Shown: positions 1 through 8,852 of the stretch, piece by piece
How positions within the stretch are numbered: the first letter of the stretch is position 1
Layout: the number at the start of each line of letters is the position of its first letter
Source: Streptomyces smyrnaeus
GTDB taxonomy: Bacteria; Actinomycetota; Actinomycetes; Streptomycetales; Streptomycetaceae
Direction: 5' to 3'
Length of the DNA: 64,000 nt
Assembly: GCF_017676345.1 (NCBI RefSeq)
Contig: NZ_JAFFZM010000004.1
Span: 1-64,000, forward strand
The notes under the pieces: generated by a model
What the model saw: only the letters and a program-made list of their open reading frames with translations
What the model was told of the DNA's origin: nothing
Database searches by the model: none
Position numbers and translations under genes: made by a program

Positions 1-206
1 TCGTCGTGGCGGGGGTGGCCGGTACAGCGGGCACGGCGGGACAGCGGAGACAGGAGCCGAGCCGGTGTGCCGTTGCCGGCAGACAGCCCGTACCCCACCA
101 GTTGGCGCCGCTCAGCCGAGGCGTACGACCGGGGTTGCGGCCGGGACGCCCACAAGTCGCCGTCCCGGCCGCTGCGCAGGCCACCGCGGCTGCCTAGGCT
201 GGTCGC
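1..206. other. No gene supported at left edge
   Basis: No convincing coding region is visible. Short open frames exist but lack a ribosome binding site and recognisable protein sequence. This may be the 3' flank of a gene lying outside the window. Confidence 0.4.
195..200 (+). promoter_or_regulatory. Possible -10 box (TAGGCT), leaderless start
   Basis: TAGGCT fits the actinomycete -10 consensus and lies 6 nt before the kinase ATG, which has no Shine-Dalgarno sequence. That spacing suggests a leaderless transcript. This is inference from spacing only. Confidence 0.35.
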
Positions 207-1367
207 ATGGCACCTGACACCCCGCAGCGGCTGCGGCCGTGGTTGCCCCGCGGCCGCACGGCGGACCTGGCGTCGGCGTGCGGGGTGCTGCTGCTGGTGG
301 CCGTCTGGAGCCTGGCGTCCCTGCTCCGCGACCCGGCGGAACCCGGGCCCGTCCCCGTCGTCGTACTCGACGCGGTGCTGAGCGTGGCCGCCTGCGTGTT
401 GCTGTACTTCCGGCGGCGGTACCCGGTGGCTGTCGCAGTGTGTGTGCTGATCGCCACCGCCGCCTACTACCTCACCAGCGAGCAGGACGGCCCGCTGCTG
501 GTCGCCGTGATCGTCGCGCTCTACTCCGTGGCCGCAGAGGGCCGACTGCAGGCGGCCGTCGCCCTCGCCGCCGCTGCCGTCCTCGGGGTGGGGGTGGGGA
601 AGCAGGCCGGCAACGAAGACACCAACACCGTCGTCGTCTTCATGCTCACCGGCTGGCTGGTCGCGGTGGTGGCGCTCGGCACGATGCGGCACCGGCGGCA
701 CGCCTACGCGCAGGAGGAGGCACGGCGGCGGGCCGGCGAGGAGCGGCTGCGGATCGCACGAGAGCTGCACGACGTCATCGGGCACAACATCTCGCTGATC
801 AATGTGCAGGCCGGCGCCGCCCTGCACCGGCTGAAGAAGGACCCGGGGCAGGCCGAGGAAGCCCTGGCCACCATCAAGGAGACCAGCCGGGAAGCACTGC
901 GGGAGCTGCGCGCCACGCTCGGGGTGCTGCGTCAGGTCGACGAGGCGTCACCGACCCAGCCCGCACCGGGGCTCGCCCGCCTCGATGACCTGGTGACCGC
1001 CGCCAGGCCGGCGGGGCTCGATGTGCGGGTGCACAGCAGCGGGCGGGCACGGCCGCTGCACGCCGCGGCCGATCTCGCCGCGTTCCGGATCGTGCAGGAA
1101 TCGCTGACCAACGTCGCCCGGCATGCGCGCGGGGCCACAGCGGTGGAGATACGGCTCGGGTACGGCCAGCGGGCGCTGGCACTCGCGATCGAGGACGACG
1201 GGAGCGAGCCGGGCGGTATCGGCCCCAGGGGCGGAGGCCACGGCAGCGGGGGCAGTGGCATCCAGGGGATGCGGGAGCGGGTGGCCGTGCTCGGCGGCGA
1301 ACTGTCGGCCGGTCCGGGGCCCCGCGGCGGATTCACCGTCACCGCCCGTATTCCGTACGAGAATTGA
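207..1367 (+). CDS. Sensor histidine kinase, NarL-type two-component system
   Basis: This is a 386-residue membrane sensor kinase. Residues about 20-160 form several hydrophobic segments, consistent with four to six membrane helices and no large extracellular sensor. A HisKA_3 domain follows, with the phospho-acceptor in the motif RELHDVIGHN (His188). A C-terminal HATPase carries an N-box (ESLTNVARHA) and glycine-rich G boxes. The response regulator begins about 100 nt downstream on the same strand, so the two form a cognate pair. A small membrane protein and an MMPL exporter follow and are plausible targets. The signal is unknown. Family assignment is firm, the role is not. Confidence 0.93.
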   Translation: MAPDTPQRLRPWLPRGRTADLASACGVLLLVAVWSLASLLRDPAEPGPVPVVVLDAVLSVAACVLLYFRRRYPVAVAVCVLIATAAYYLTSEQDGPLLVAVIVALYSVAAEGRLQAAVALAAAAVLGVGVGKQAGNEDTNTVVVFMLTGWLVAVVALGTMRHRRHAYAQEEARRRAGEERLRIARELHDVIGHNISLINVQAGAALHRLKKDPGQAEEALATIKETSREALRELRATLGVLRQVDEASPTQPAPGLARLDDLVTAARPAGLDVRVHSSGRARPLHAAADLAAFRIVQESLTNVARHARGATAVEIRLGYGQRALALAIEDDGSEPGGIGPRGGGHGSGGSGIQGMRERVAVLGGELSAGPGPRGGFTVTARIPYEN

Positions 1368-1399
1368 CCCCCGAGCCCCCGAGCCCCCGAGTCCCCGAA
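1368..1399 (+). repeat. Short tandem repeat, 8-bp unit
   Basis: Three copies of CCCCCGAG and a fourth diverged copy (TCCCCGAA) directly follow the kinase stop codon, inside the kinase-regulator gap. No hairpin is evident. It is probably replication-slippage sequence. Confidence 0.8.
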
Positions 1400-1470
1400 C
1401 CATGGGTCCCCGGGTATCCAGCTCCCGAGCCCACCACGTCACCGCATGTCACGATCGGAGCCCGCCTCTT

Positions 1471-2139
1471 ATGATCACGATTCTGCTGGCCGACGACCAG
1501 CGCCTGGTGCGGGCCGGTTTCCGCTCGATCCTCGACGACGAGGACGATCTCCATGTCGTCGGCGAGGTGAGCGACGGTGACGAGGCCGTGGCCGGCTGCC
1601 GGGAACTGCGGCCCGACGTCGTATTGATGGACATCCGGATGCCGGGCACCGACGGCATCGAGGCAACCCGCCGGATCACCGCCGATCCGCGCCTCACCGA
1701 GGTGCGGGTGGTCGTCCTGACCACCTTCGACCTGGACGACCACATCTACGGGGCGCTGCGGGCGGGCGCCACCGGCTTCCTGGTGAAGGACACCGAACCG
1801 GAGGAACTGCTGCAGGCGGTACGCGTGGCCGCGCGTGGCGACGCGCTGATCAGCCCCTCCGTCACCCGGCGGCTCATCGCCGAGTTCGCCGGCCGGGTCA
1901 AGGCCCCCGAACCCGGCCCGCGCCTGAACGCGCTGACGGACCGGGAGCGCGAGGTGATGGAACTGGTCGCGGCCGGGCTGACCAACGACGAGATAGCCGG
2001 CCGGCTGGTGCTGAGCCCGGCCACCGCCAAGACCCATGTCAGCCGCATCATGTCGAAGCTGGACGTACGCGACCGTTCCCAACTGGTCGTCCTGGCGTAC
2101 GAGACCGGAATGGTCAGCCCCGGCTGGCTGACGGAATGA
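1471..2139 (+). CDS. NarL/LuxR-type response regulator
   Basis: This 222-residue DNA-binding regulator is the partner of the upstream kinase. An N-terminal receiver domain has the acidic pair near residues 8-9 (ADDQ), the phospho-acceptor Asp54 in LMDIRMPG and the conserved Lys in LVKD. A LuxR-type helix-turn-helix lies at about 150-215 (LTDREREVMELVAAG). The reading frame is open much further upstream. The ATG at 1471 was chosen because the receiver domain begins there and a GGAG lies upstream at 1456-1459, although that spacing is long. Target genes are not known. The adjacent membrane protein and exporter are candidates. Confidence 0.93.
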   Translation: MITILLADDQRLVRAGFRSILDDEDDLHVVGEVSDGDEAVAGCRELRPDVVLMDIRMPGTDGIEATRRITADPRLTEVRVVVLTTFDLDDHIYGALRAGATGFLVKDTEPEELLQAVRVAARGDALISPSVTRRLIAEFAGRVKAPEPGPRLNALTDREREVMELVAAGLTNDEIAGRLVLSPATAKTHVSRIMSKLDVRDRSQLVVLAYETGMVSPGWLTE

Positions 2140-2280
2140 CCCGCCGCACCCGGCGGACCGGGCCCGCCATCCGGCAACCACCGGGGTACGCGGGCCCGAC
2201 CGAGCCGCGACCATCGGGGTAGCGCGGGTGTCAGCCGGAGGCCGACGCGGGCGACCCGATGGGCCCGGCACGCTCCCGGC

Positions 2281-2538
2281 ATGAGTACACCGTCCATACC
2301 AGCCAAGGCCGCACCCGCCCTGCTGGGTCTCCTGGTCGGCGGAGCCACGGGCTTTCTGCTGACCGAGACCGCGGGCGCCTTCTGCACCTTCGTCCTCGAC
2401 CGCACCCTCGATGTGGAGGGCACCGGGGCACTGCTGGCCGCTTTCATCGCCGTCCCGGTGCTGTGCGCGCTCGGGGGAGCGGCGATCGGCATGCGCCGGG
2501 CCGCCGGCCGTACGCCGCGCGGGAACGGGGGCCGCTGA
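2281..2538 (+). CDS. Small two-helix membrane protein
   Basis: This 85-residue protein has two hydrophobic stretches, at about 10-28 (ALLGLLVGGATGFLL) and 48-70 (LLAAFIAVPVLCALGGAAIG), followed by a basic tail. Both termini are probably cytoplasmic. Its stop codon lies 2 nt before the GTG start of the MMPL transporter, so the two are almost certainly co-transcribed and perhaps translationally coupled. It may be an accessory subunit of the transporter, but I recognise no named family and no catalytic motif. Confidence 0.72.
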   Translation: MSTPSIPAKAAPALLGLLVGGATGFLLTETAGAFCTFVLDRTLDVEGTGALLAAFIAVPVLCALGGAAIGMRRAAGRTPRGNGGR

Positions 2539-2540
2539 CC

Positions 2541-4739
2541 GTGTCCGATCCCCGACGCAGGACCGCGAGCGGAGACTCCGCCGCGTCCGCGACCGCTTCC
2601 CCCGAGCCCCGTCCGGACGCTCCCCCGGGCTTCTTCGGCCGGCTGGCCGCCTGGTCCCAGCGCCACCGCTGGGGCGCCGTACTGCTGTGGGTGCTCGTGG
2701 TGGCGGCGATCACGGCCGGCTCCCAGGCGGCGGGCAGCAGCTACCGCAACGACTTCTCGCTGCCGGGCACCGAATCACAGGCCGCGACCGATCTGATGAA
2801 GCAGCACGGTTCGCTGCAGGCGGGCGACAGCGTCCAGATCGTTCTCAAGGACCCGCGGGGGATCGAGGAGCGCGAGCCGGCCGTCACCCGCATGCTCGGC
2901 CAGGTGCGCGAGCTGCCCAGCGTCGCCGAGGTGCGCAGCCCCTACGCCGACGCCTCGGCCGTCTCCGAGGACGGCACGATCGGCTACGCCACCGTGACGC
3001 TCGACGACAAGGCGCAGCGCGTGCCCGAGGCCGACGTCACCAGGATCATCGACACCGCGCAGCAGGCCGCCGGGGGCGGCCTGCGCGTCGAACTCGGCGG
3101 CGAGGCCGTGCGCGGCGCCGAGGAGGAAGGGGGCGGCTCCGCGGAGGGCGCGGGCATGCTCGCCGCCCTCGTCGTCCTCGTGCTGCTCTTCGGTTCGCTG
3201 GTGGCGGCGGCCCTGCCACTGGTCACCGCGCTGTTCGCGGTGGGCGGGGCGATCGGGCTGATCTCCCTGGCCTCCCATGTGTTCACCGTCGCCGACTTCA
3301 CCCCGCCGATCATGATGCTGGTCGGGCTCGGGGTCGGGGTCGACTACGCGCTGCTGATCTTCTACCGCTATCGGCACGAACTCACCCACGGAGCGGGCTC
3401 CGCCGCGGCGGCCCGGCTCGCCCTGGACGCGGCGGGCCGGACGGTCTTCTTCGCCGGCTGCACCGTGATCATCGCGCTGCTCGGTCTGGTGGCGCTCGGT
3501 CTCGGCTCGCTGCAGGGCGTCGCCCTGGCCGTGGCGCTGACGGTCCTGGTCACCATGGCGGCCTCGCTGATCCTGCTGCCCGCCCTGCTCGCGCTGTTCG
3601 GCGGGCGTATCCGGCGCAGTGTGCTCGAGCGCGCCGAGCAGGCCGCGGCCAAGGGCAAGGAGGAAGGGGCCCGCTGGCGGCAGCTGGCCCTCGCGGTGCA
3701 AGGGCGCCCGCTGCCCGCCCTGCTCGCCGCGCTCATCGCCCTGCTGGCGCTGTCGGCTCCGGCGCTGGGGATGCGCCTCGGCTTCGCGGACGCCGGCAAC
3801 GACGCGCCGAGCACCACGAGTCGGCAGGCCTACGACCTGCTCGCGGAGGGTTTCGGTCCAGGCTTCAACGGGCCGCTGATCGTCGTGGCGAAGGGTGACC
3901 GGGCCGCGGGCGAATCCGTGCGCGCCGCCCTGGGCAAGGCCGACGGCGTCGCCGCGACCAGTCCCGCGCTGCCCTCCGAGGACGGCGAGGTGGCCACGGT
4001 CCTGGTCTTCCCACGGACTGCGCCGCAGGACGAGGGCACCACCGATCTGGTGCACCGGCTGCGGGAGGAGGTGCTGCCCCCGCTGGAGCGGGAAACCGGT
4101 GCGGACCTCCTGGTCGGGGGATCCACCGCCGCCACGCAGGACTTCGCCGACAGCGTCGCGGAACGGATGCCGCTCTTCGTCGCCATCGTCGTGGGGATGT
4201 CGGTGCTGCTGCTGATGGTGGTCTTCCGCTCGATCCTGATCCCGCTCAAGGCAGCCGTGCTGAATCTGCTGAGCATCTCCGCGGCACTGGGCGTGATCAC
4301 ACCGGTCTTCCAGGAGGACTGGTTCGGGGTGCAGCCGGGGCCGGTCGAGGCGTTCATCCCGGTGATGATCTTCGCCATCGTCTTCGGACTCTCCATGGAC
4401 TACGAGGTCTTCCTGATCTCCCGCATCCATGAGGAATGGGAACGTACCCGGGACCACGGCCACGCGGTCCGCGAGGGCCTGGCCGCCACCGGCAAGGTGA
4501 TCACGGCGGCGGCGGCCATCATGATCGTGGTGTTCGCCGCGTTCATCCTCAGCCCCAACCGCATGCTGCAGCAGTTCGGGCTGGGCCTCGCGGTGGCGAT
4601 CTTGTTGGACGCCCTGGTCATCCGCTGCCTGATCGTGCCCGCCGTGATGCAGCTGCTCGGCCGACGCGCCTGGTGGCTCCCGGCGCCGCTCGCCGAACGG
4701 CTGCCGAAGGCGGCACTGGAGCGGCCCGAAGCCCACTGA
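2541..4739 (+). CDS. MMPL family RND-type transporter
   Basis: This 732-residue inner-membrane transporter has the MMPL layout: one N-terminal helix, a large extracytoplasmic loop, a block of helices (about 190-370), a second loop, and a C-terminal block (about 540-700). Landmarks are VGLGVGVDYALLIFYRYRHEL in the first half and GLSMDYEVFLISRIHEEWE in the second. These are the paired helix-4/10 motifs whose acidic residues couple to the proton gradient. The family exports lipids, glycopeptides or drugs. The GTG at 2541 was chosen because it follows the previous stop by 2 nt and places the helix near the N-terminus. The preceding two-component system probably controls it, by context. The substrate is unknown. 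Confidence 0.92.
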   Translation: MSDPRRRTASGDSAASATASPEPRPDAPPGFFGRLAAWSQRHRWGAVLLWVLVVAAITAGSQAAGSSYRNDFSLPGTESQAATDLMKQHGSLQAGDSVQIVLKDPRGIEEREPAVTRMLGQVRELPSVAEVRSPYADASAVSEDGTIGYATVTLDDKAQRVPEADVTRIIDTAQQAAGGGLRVELGGEAVRGAEEEGGGSAEGAGMLAALVVLVLLFGSLVAAALPLVTALFAVGGAIGLISLASHVFTVADFTPPIMMLVGLGVGVDYALLIFYRYRHELTHGAGSAAAARLALDAAGRTVFFAGCTVIIALLGLVALGLGSLQGVALAVALTVLVTMAASLILLPALLALFGGRIRRSVLERAEQAAAKGKEEGARWRQLALAVQGRPLPALLAALIALLALSAPALGMRLGFADAGNDAPSTTSRQAYDLLAEGFGPGFNGPLIVVAKGDRAAGESVRAALGKADGVAATSPALPSEDGEVATVLVFPRTAPQDEGTTDLVHRLREEVLPPLERETGADLLVGGSTAATQDFADSVAERMPLFVAIVVGMSVLLLMVVFRSILIPLKAAVLNLLSISAALGVITPVFQEDWFGVQPGPVEAFIPVMIFAIVFGLSMDYEVFLISRIHEEWERTRDHGHAVREGLAATGKVITAAAAIMIVVFAAFILSPNRMLQQFGLGLAVAILLDALVIRCLIVPAVMQLLGRRAWWLPAPLAERLPKAALERPEAH

Positions 4740-4776
4740 GCGGCGGGCGGCCAGGGGGCCATCGGCGTCGGGCCCC

Positions 4777-5973
4777 CTACGAGTCGTCGCCGGCGAAGAA
4801 CGGATCCGCGAGGCCGAGCCACCGATCCCGCCCCTGTGCCAGCTCCTCGTCGCTCAGCAGGGCCGCGTCCAGGGCCTCGAGGATCCGGGCGGCGTCCAGG
4901 TCGACCCCTGTCAAGGTGATCTCGTTCCGGCGCTCGCCGAAGTAGTCGTCCCAGTACCAGGAGGCGAGCGTGCGCCGCTGCGCGGAGGCGGCTTCCCACA
5001 GTTGCGGGGCGTCCGCCTCCAGCCACGGGCCCGACTCCCGCAGCTGAAGATGCGCCCCGGCCGAACGCCAGGTCACCACGGAATCGGGCTGGTTGGCCAG
5101 CCACAGGTGCCCATGACCGCGTACGACACCGAGCAGTACGACGGCCAGGGCGTCGGCCAGCCGTCCGGGGTGCAGCGGGTGCCGGGCCCGCCACAGCACG
5201 GAACCCACACCGTGAGTGGAGTCGTGCGGCATGTGCGGCACCGTCACCGGGTCCAGCCGGGCCCGCCACGCCTCCTGGGGGTCGTAGGAGATCGGCCGCA
5301 GTGCGGCAGCGGTGAGCCGAGCCGGTGCTTCACCGTCGTGGGTCACAACCTGGGCGCGGCTGTTGAGCAGCTGGACCAATGAGGCCACTCCCGACGCGAG
5401 CCCGGTCCGGGTGCCGGCCGGGGAGTGCAGCACGACGGTGTCCGCCGTCTCCACCTGCGCTGCCGCGGCCTCGGCCCGTGTCACGGGGGCGTCGGCCCTC
5501 CAGCCGTTCCACCGGTGTACCGCACGGTGAACGCAGCCGATGTCCGCCAGGAAGGAGCTCGGATCGACGCCGGCCAGCACGGGGCCCGGGGTGTAGTGGT
5601 CGCCGAGCGACCCGGCCCCGAGCTGGTCGCGCCACAGCTCCAGCAGGAACGGCAGCGTGTCGAGTTCCTCGGGCAGCGCCAGTACGACGACGGACGGGCG
5701 GTGCGTGGCGCGCCCGATGGAGAGCAGATCCTGACGTACGACCACGGCCGGGGCGCCGGTCACACCGTGGTGAGCGGCGTGCGGCATACGCGGGTCGGCG
5801 CTCCGCGAGAGGCGCTGGACGACCGGATACGTGTCGGGCCCGTTGTGCAGCGAGACGGAGAGGACCAGGGCGTTCGGTGAGGCGTCCAGCACCTGGTCCA
5901 CCAGCAAGCCGCGCGCTTGAGGGCAGTTGCCCGACACCACGCTCAGCAGGATCCTGCCGGGAGGGCGGGTCAC
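4777..5973 (-). CDS. CobW-like protein with degenerate P-loop
   Basis: This 398-residue protein resembles the CobW/COG0523 family of metal-insertion GTPases. Its C-terminal third matches the CobW_C domain, seen in HLWLANQPDSVVTW and in NEITLTGVDLD near the end. The N-terminal domain keeps the fold order but not the nucleotide site: where a Walker A motif (GxxGxGKT) should be, it reads SGNCPQARGLL, and the CxCC metal motif is missing. The GTG start overlaps the aztA stop by 4 bp, so it is translated with the zinc ABC ATPase behind the Zur-type operator. This suggests a zinc-starvation role, but GTP hydrolysis looks unlikely. Family placement is reasonably firm and function is inferred. Confidence 0.8.
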   Translation of the reverse strand: MTRPPGRILLSVVSGNCPQARGLLVDQVLDASPNALVLSVSLHNGPDTYPVVQRLSRSADPRMPHAAHHGVTGAPAVVVRQDLLSIGRATHRPSVVVLALPEELDTLPFLLELWRDQLGAGSLGDHYTPGPVLAGVDPSSFLADIGCVHRAVHRWNGWRADAPVTRAEAAAAQVETADTVVLHSPAGTRTGLASGVASLVQLLNSRAQVVTHDGEAPARLTAAALRPISYDPQEAWRARLDPVTVPHMPHDSTHGVGSVLWRARHPLHPGRLADALAVVLLGVVRGHGHLWLANQPDSVVTWRSAGAHLQLRESGPWLEADAPQLWEAASAQRRTLASWYWDDYFGERRNEITLTGVDLDAARILEALDAALLSDEELAQGRDRWLGLADPFFAGDDS

Positions 5974-6683
5974 TGTGCTTCCGGGAAGTCCCAGACGCGG
6001 CGCAGCGCGCTGTCGGTGAGGACGTCCCGGGGCTTTCCCTCCTCGACGAGCCGTCCGTCCTGGAGCAGCAGGCAGTGGTCGGACTCCCGGGCGGCGTTGA
6101 GGTCGTGCGTGGCCTGAACGACGGTCACCCCCTCGGCCGCGGCGGCGCCGAGCACGGTGGAGATGCTCTCCCGCGCCGCCATGTCCAGGCCGGTCGTCGG
6201 TTCGTCCAGCAGGAAGAGGTCGGCCTCCTGGGCGAGCCCCTGGGCGACGAGTGCGCGTTGCCGCTGGCCGCCCGACAGTTCACCCAGCTGCCGCTCGGCC
6301 AGGTCGAGGATGCCGAGCCGGTCCATGCTGTCGCGCACGACGGAGCGGTCCCGGGCGGTGAGCCGCCGCCAGGCGCCGCGATGCGCCCAGCGTCCCATCG
6401 TCACGGTTTCCCGGACGGTGAGCGGAAGGGTGTCGGAGACCGCGCTGCGCTGGACGACGAAGCAGGGGCGGGAGGTGCGGCTCCTGTCGAGGGAGCCGGA
6501 GGTGAGTGGGCGTACCCCCGCCAGGACGCTCAGGAGCGTGGATTTCCCCGAGCCGTTCGGTCCGACGACGGCGGTCGTCGCGGAGCCGGGGATGGACGCG
6601 GTGAGTTGGCGCAGCACCGGACGCCGGGGGTATCCGGCGGCGGCGTCGTGCAGCGTGACCTCGTACGGCCTGGGCTGTGGCAT
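5970..6683 (-). CDS. aztA: Zinc ABC transporter ATP-binding protein
   Basis: This 237-residue ABC ATPase has Walker A VGPNGSGKSTLL (about 40-51), signature LSGGQRQRALVAQ, Walker B LFLLDEPTTGLD and an H-loop (ATHDL). It would energise uptake with the permease, binding protein and chaperones encoded divergently. An upstream TTG lies in the same frame, but ATG at 6683 is preferred because it has a GGGGAGG ribosome binding site and because the earlier start would place coding sequence over the Zur-type operator. The CobW-like gene follows with a 4-bp overlap. Zinc, not manganese, is inferred from the AztD genes and the operator. Confidence 0.9.
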   Translation of the reverse strand: MPQPRPYEVTLHDAAAGYPRRPVLRQLTASIPGSATTAVVGPNGSGKSTLLSVLAGVRPLTSGSLDRSRTSRPCFVVQRSAVSDTLPLTVRETVTMGRWAHRGAWRRLTARDRSVVRDSMDRLGILDLAERQLGELSGGQRQRALVAQGLAQEADLFLLDEPTTGLDMAARESISTVLGAAAAEGVTVVQATHDLNAARESDHCLLLQDGRLVEEGKPRDVLTDSALRRVWDFPEAQ

Positions 6684-6701
6684 GTCCTCCCCTTGTTGGT
6701 A

Positions 6702-6716
6702 TGACAATCATTTTCA
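6702..6716. promoter_or_regulatory. Zur-type operator between aztA and aztB
   Basis: TGACAATCATTTTCA is a 7-1-7 inverted repeat with one mismatched pair and closely matches known actinomycete Zur boxes (TGAAAATNATTTTCA type). It is an AT-rich island in the 49-bp gap between the divergent aztA and aztB starts. Zinc-bound Zur repressing both operons is the inference. Confidence 0.82.
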
Positions 6717-6732
6717 TTATAGGCTCCCGGTC

Positions 6733-7611
6733 ATGGAGTGGTTGACCGGCCCGTTCGAAGTGGCCTTTGTCCAGCGGGCCCTGTGGAGCGGGATCCTGGT
6801 GTCCCTGATCTGCGCCACCGCCGGCACGTGGGTCGTGCTGCGCGGTATGACCTTTCTCGGTGACGCCATGGCGCACGGCATGCTTCCCGGCGTCGCCGTC
6901 GCCTCGCTCTACGGTGGCAATCTGCTGGTCGGTGCCGCGGTGAGCGCCGGGGTGATGGCCTGCGGGGTGACGGCCCTGGGGCGTTCCCCCCGGCTCTCCC
7001 AGGACACCGGGATCGGTCTGCTGTTCGTGGGCATGCTGTCGCTGGGCGTGATCATCGTCTCCCGGTCGCAGTCCTTCGCGGTGGACCTCACCGGATTCCT
7101 GTTCGGCGATGTGCTCGCGGTACGGGACCAGGATCTGGTCAACCTCGCCGTGGCGCTGTGCGTGGCCGTACTCGTGTCCGCGCTGGGGTACCGCTCCTTC
7201 CTGGCCCTCGTCTTCGACGAGCGGAAGGCGCACACCCTCGGACTGCGCCCCCGGCTGGCACACGCGGCCCTGCTCGGGCTCGTCACGCTGGCCATCGTCA
7301 CGTCGTTCCACGTCGTCGGCACGCTGCTGGTCTTCGGACTGCTGATCGCCCCACCGGCCGCCGCGCTGCCGTGGTCGCGACGCATCCCGACGGTGATGGG
7401 CGGTGCCGCGCTGTTCGGAGTGGCCGCGACCTTCGCCGGGCTCCTGGTCTCCTGGCACCTCGGTACGGCTGCCGGAGCGACGATCGCCGCGGTCGCCGTC
7501 CTGCTGTTCTTCCTCTCCGTGTTCGTCTCCCGGGTCCGGAACCGCCGAGTGGAGTACGCGCAGCCCACCCCCACAGACGAAGAACGAAGGGAACACGAGT
7601 ACTCATCATGA
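6733..7611 (+). CDS. aztB: Zinc ABC transporter permease
   Basis: This 292-residue membrane protein of the ABC-3 (ZnuB/TroC/AztB) family has eight or nine predicted helices between residues 10 and 270. The stretch WVVLRGMTFLGDAMAHGMLPG is the family coupling region that contacts the ATPase. The C-terminus is short and charged. ATG at 6733 is used; the Zur-type box ends 16 nt upstream and no strong ribosome binding site is visible. Its stop overlaps the next ATG by 4 bp. It would move zinc delivered by AztC across the membrane. Confidence 0.9.
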   Translation: MEWLTGPFEVAFVQRALWSGILVSLICATAGTWVVLRGMTFLGDAMAHGMLPGVAVASLYGGNLLVGAAVSAGVMACGVTALGRSPRLSQDTGIGLLFVGMLSLGVIIVSRSQSFAVDLTGFLFGDVLAVRDQDLVNLAVALCVAVLVSALGYRSFLALVFDERKAHTLGLRPRLAHAALLGLVTLAIVTSFHVVGTLLVFGLLIAPPAAALPWSRRIPTVMGGAALFGVAATFAGLLVSWHLGTAAGATIAAVAVLLFFLSVFVSRVRNRRVEYAQPTPTDEERREHEYSS

Positions 7612-8852
7612 TCTGGAACCGGAAGAAGGCCCTGCCGGCCTCCGCCGCGGTCCTCTGTCTCGGACTGCTGCTGGCGGGCTGCGGCGGCAGCGGCGACGAC
7701 AAAGGGAAGGAGCGGAGAGACAGCGCGAAGAACCCCGCGTCGTCGAAACCCCACGGGTACATAGCCGGCGCCGAAGAGGCCGCCGAGCAGCAGTCCCGCC
7801 TCGTGCTGGCGGACCGCGGAAGCGGCACTCTCACGCTGCTCGACCTCATCAAGGGGAAGACCGAACCGCTGGGCCGGGCCCACAAGGGCGCGGAACTGGT
7901 CACCGACGGCAGGTTCGCCTACGCCAACTCGGCCAGCGGCTCCGAGGTCTTCGACAGCGGGGCATGGATGGTCGACCACGGAGACCATCTGCACTACTAC
8001 CGTGCCGAGGCGCGCGGCCTGGGCACGGTGCGGGGAAAGAAGGTCGAAGACGTCTACAGCAGCAAGTGGCTGACGGCCTTCACCTTCGCCGACGGTACGG
8101 CGCGACTGGTCGACCACGGCCGGATGGAGAAAGGCCGCATCAAGCCGACCGCGACCCTCGACGACGTCGGACCGGGCCCCGCGGTCCCCTTCGAGGAGGA
8201 CGTACTCGTTCCCGCGGCCGGCCCCGGTGGGAACACCGTCGTCGAAGTGCGCGACCGGAAGGGCAAGAAGAAAGCCGCCCTCGGCGAGAAATGCCCCGAG
8301 CTGCGCGGTGCCGCAGTGACGCGGACCGGTGTCGTCTTCGGGTGCGCCGACGGCGCGCTGTTCGTGACGGAGAAGAAGGGGGAGCCCCATGCCGAGAAGA
8401 TCCCCTTCGGCCGGAAGGTGGCGGACGACGAGCGCCCCGACTCCTTCCGCAGCCGCTCCCTCGGCACCACGCTGACCGCGAGGGCGGGAGACGACGCCGT
8501 ATGGGTCCTGGATGTGGCCGAGCGTGAATGGAAGAAGATCGAGACCGCACCGGTGGCAGCCGTCAACAGCGCGGGAGAGGGCACCCCGCTCCTGGTGCTG
8601 GACCGCTCGGGGACGCTGAGGGGGTACGAGATCTCCGACGGCAAGGAGATCGCCCGTAAGAAGATCCTCGCCGGGTCGCCGGATGCGAAGGACGCCTCCC
8701 GCTCGGTCATCGAGGTCGACGCCGCCCGTGCCTACATCAATGACGTGGCGGCCAAGAAGGTCTACGAGATCGACTACAACGACGATCTGCGCAAGGCCCG
8801 TTCCTTCTCCCTGGACTTCGCGCCCGCCGAGATGGTGGAGACGGGACGTTGA
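7608..8852 (+). CDS. AztD-like zinc chaperone lipoprotein (copy 1)
   Basis: This 414-residue exported lipoprotein has basic residues, a hydrophobic core and a lipobox ending LLAGCGG (Cys about 24), then a Lys/Glu/Ser-rich linker. The rest reads as beta-strand repeats (LVLADRGSGTLTLLDL, and C-terminal INDVAAKKVYEIDY), matching the AztD propeller. A possible metal patch is MVDHGDHLHYY (about 123-133). AztD delivers periplasmic zinc to AztC in Paracoccus. Here the protein would sit on the outer face of the membrane. The gene overlaps aztB and the AztC gene by 4 bp each. Strong resemblance to the second copy at 9873 makes this an AztD paralogue. Confidence 0.78.
   Translation: MIWNRKKALPASAAVLCLGLLLAGCGGSGDDKGKERRDSAKNPASSKPHGYIAGAEEAAEQQSRLVLADRGSGTLTLLDLIKGKTEPLGRAHKGAELVTDGRFAYANSASGSEVFDSGAWMVDHGDHLHYYRAEARGLGTVRGKKVEDVYSSKWLTAFTFADGTARLVDHGRMEKGRIKPTATLDDVGPGPAVPFEEDVLVPAAGPGGNTVVEVRDRKGKKKAALGEKCPELRGAAVTRTGVVFGCADGALFVTEKKGEPHAEKIPFGRKVADDERPDSFRSRSLGTTLTARAGDDAVWVLDVAEREWKKIETAPVAAVNSAGEGTPLLVLDRSGTLRGYEISDGKEIARKKILAGSPDAKDASRSVIEVDAARAYINDVAAKKVYEIDYNDDLRKARSFSLDFAPAEMVETGR

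Noticed and set aside
2775..4736. Long minus-strand open frame opposite the MMPL gene
   Set aside because: The translation is His/Gln/Arg-rich low-complexity sequence antisense to a clear transporter, so it is not coding.
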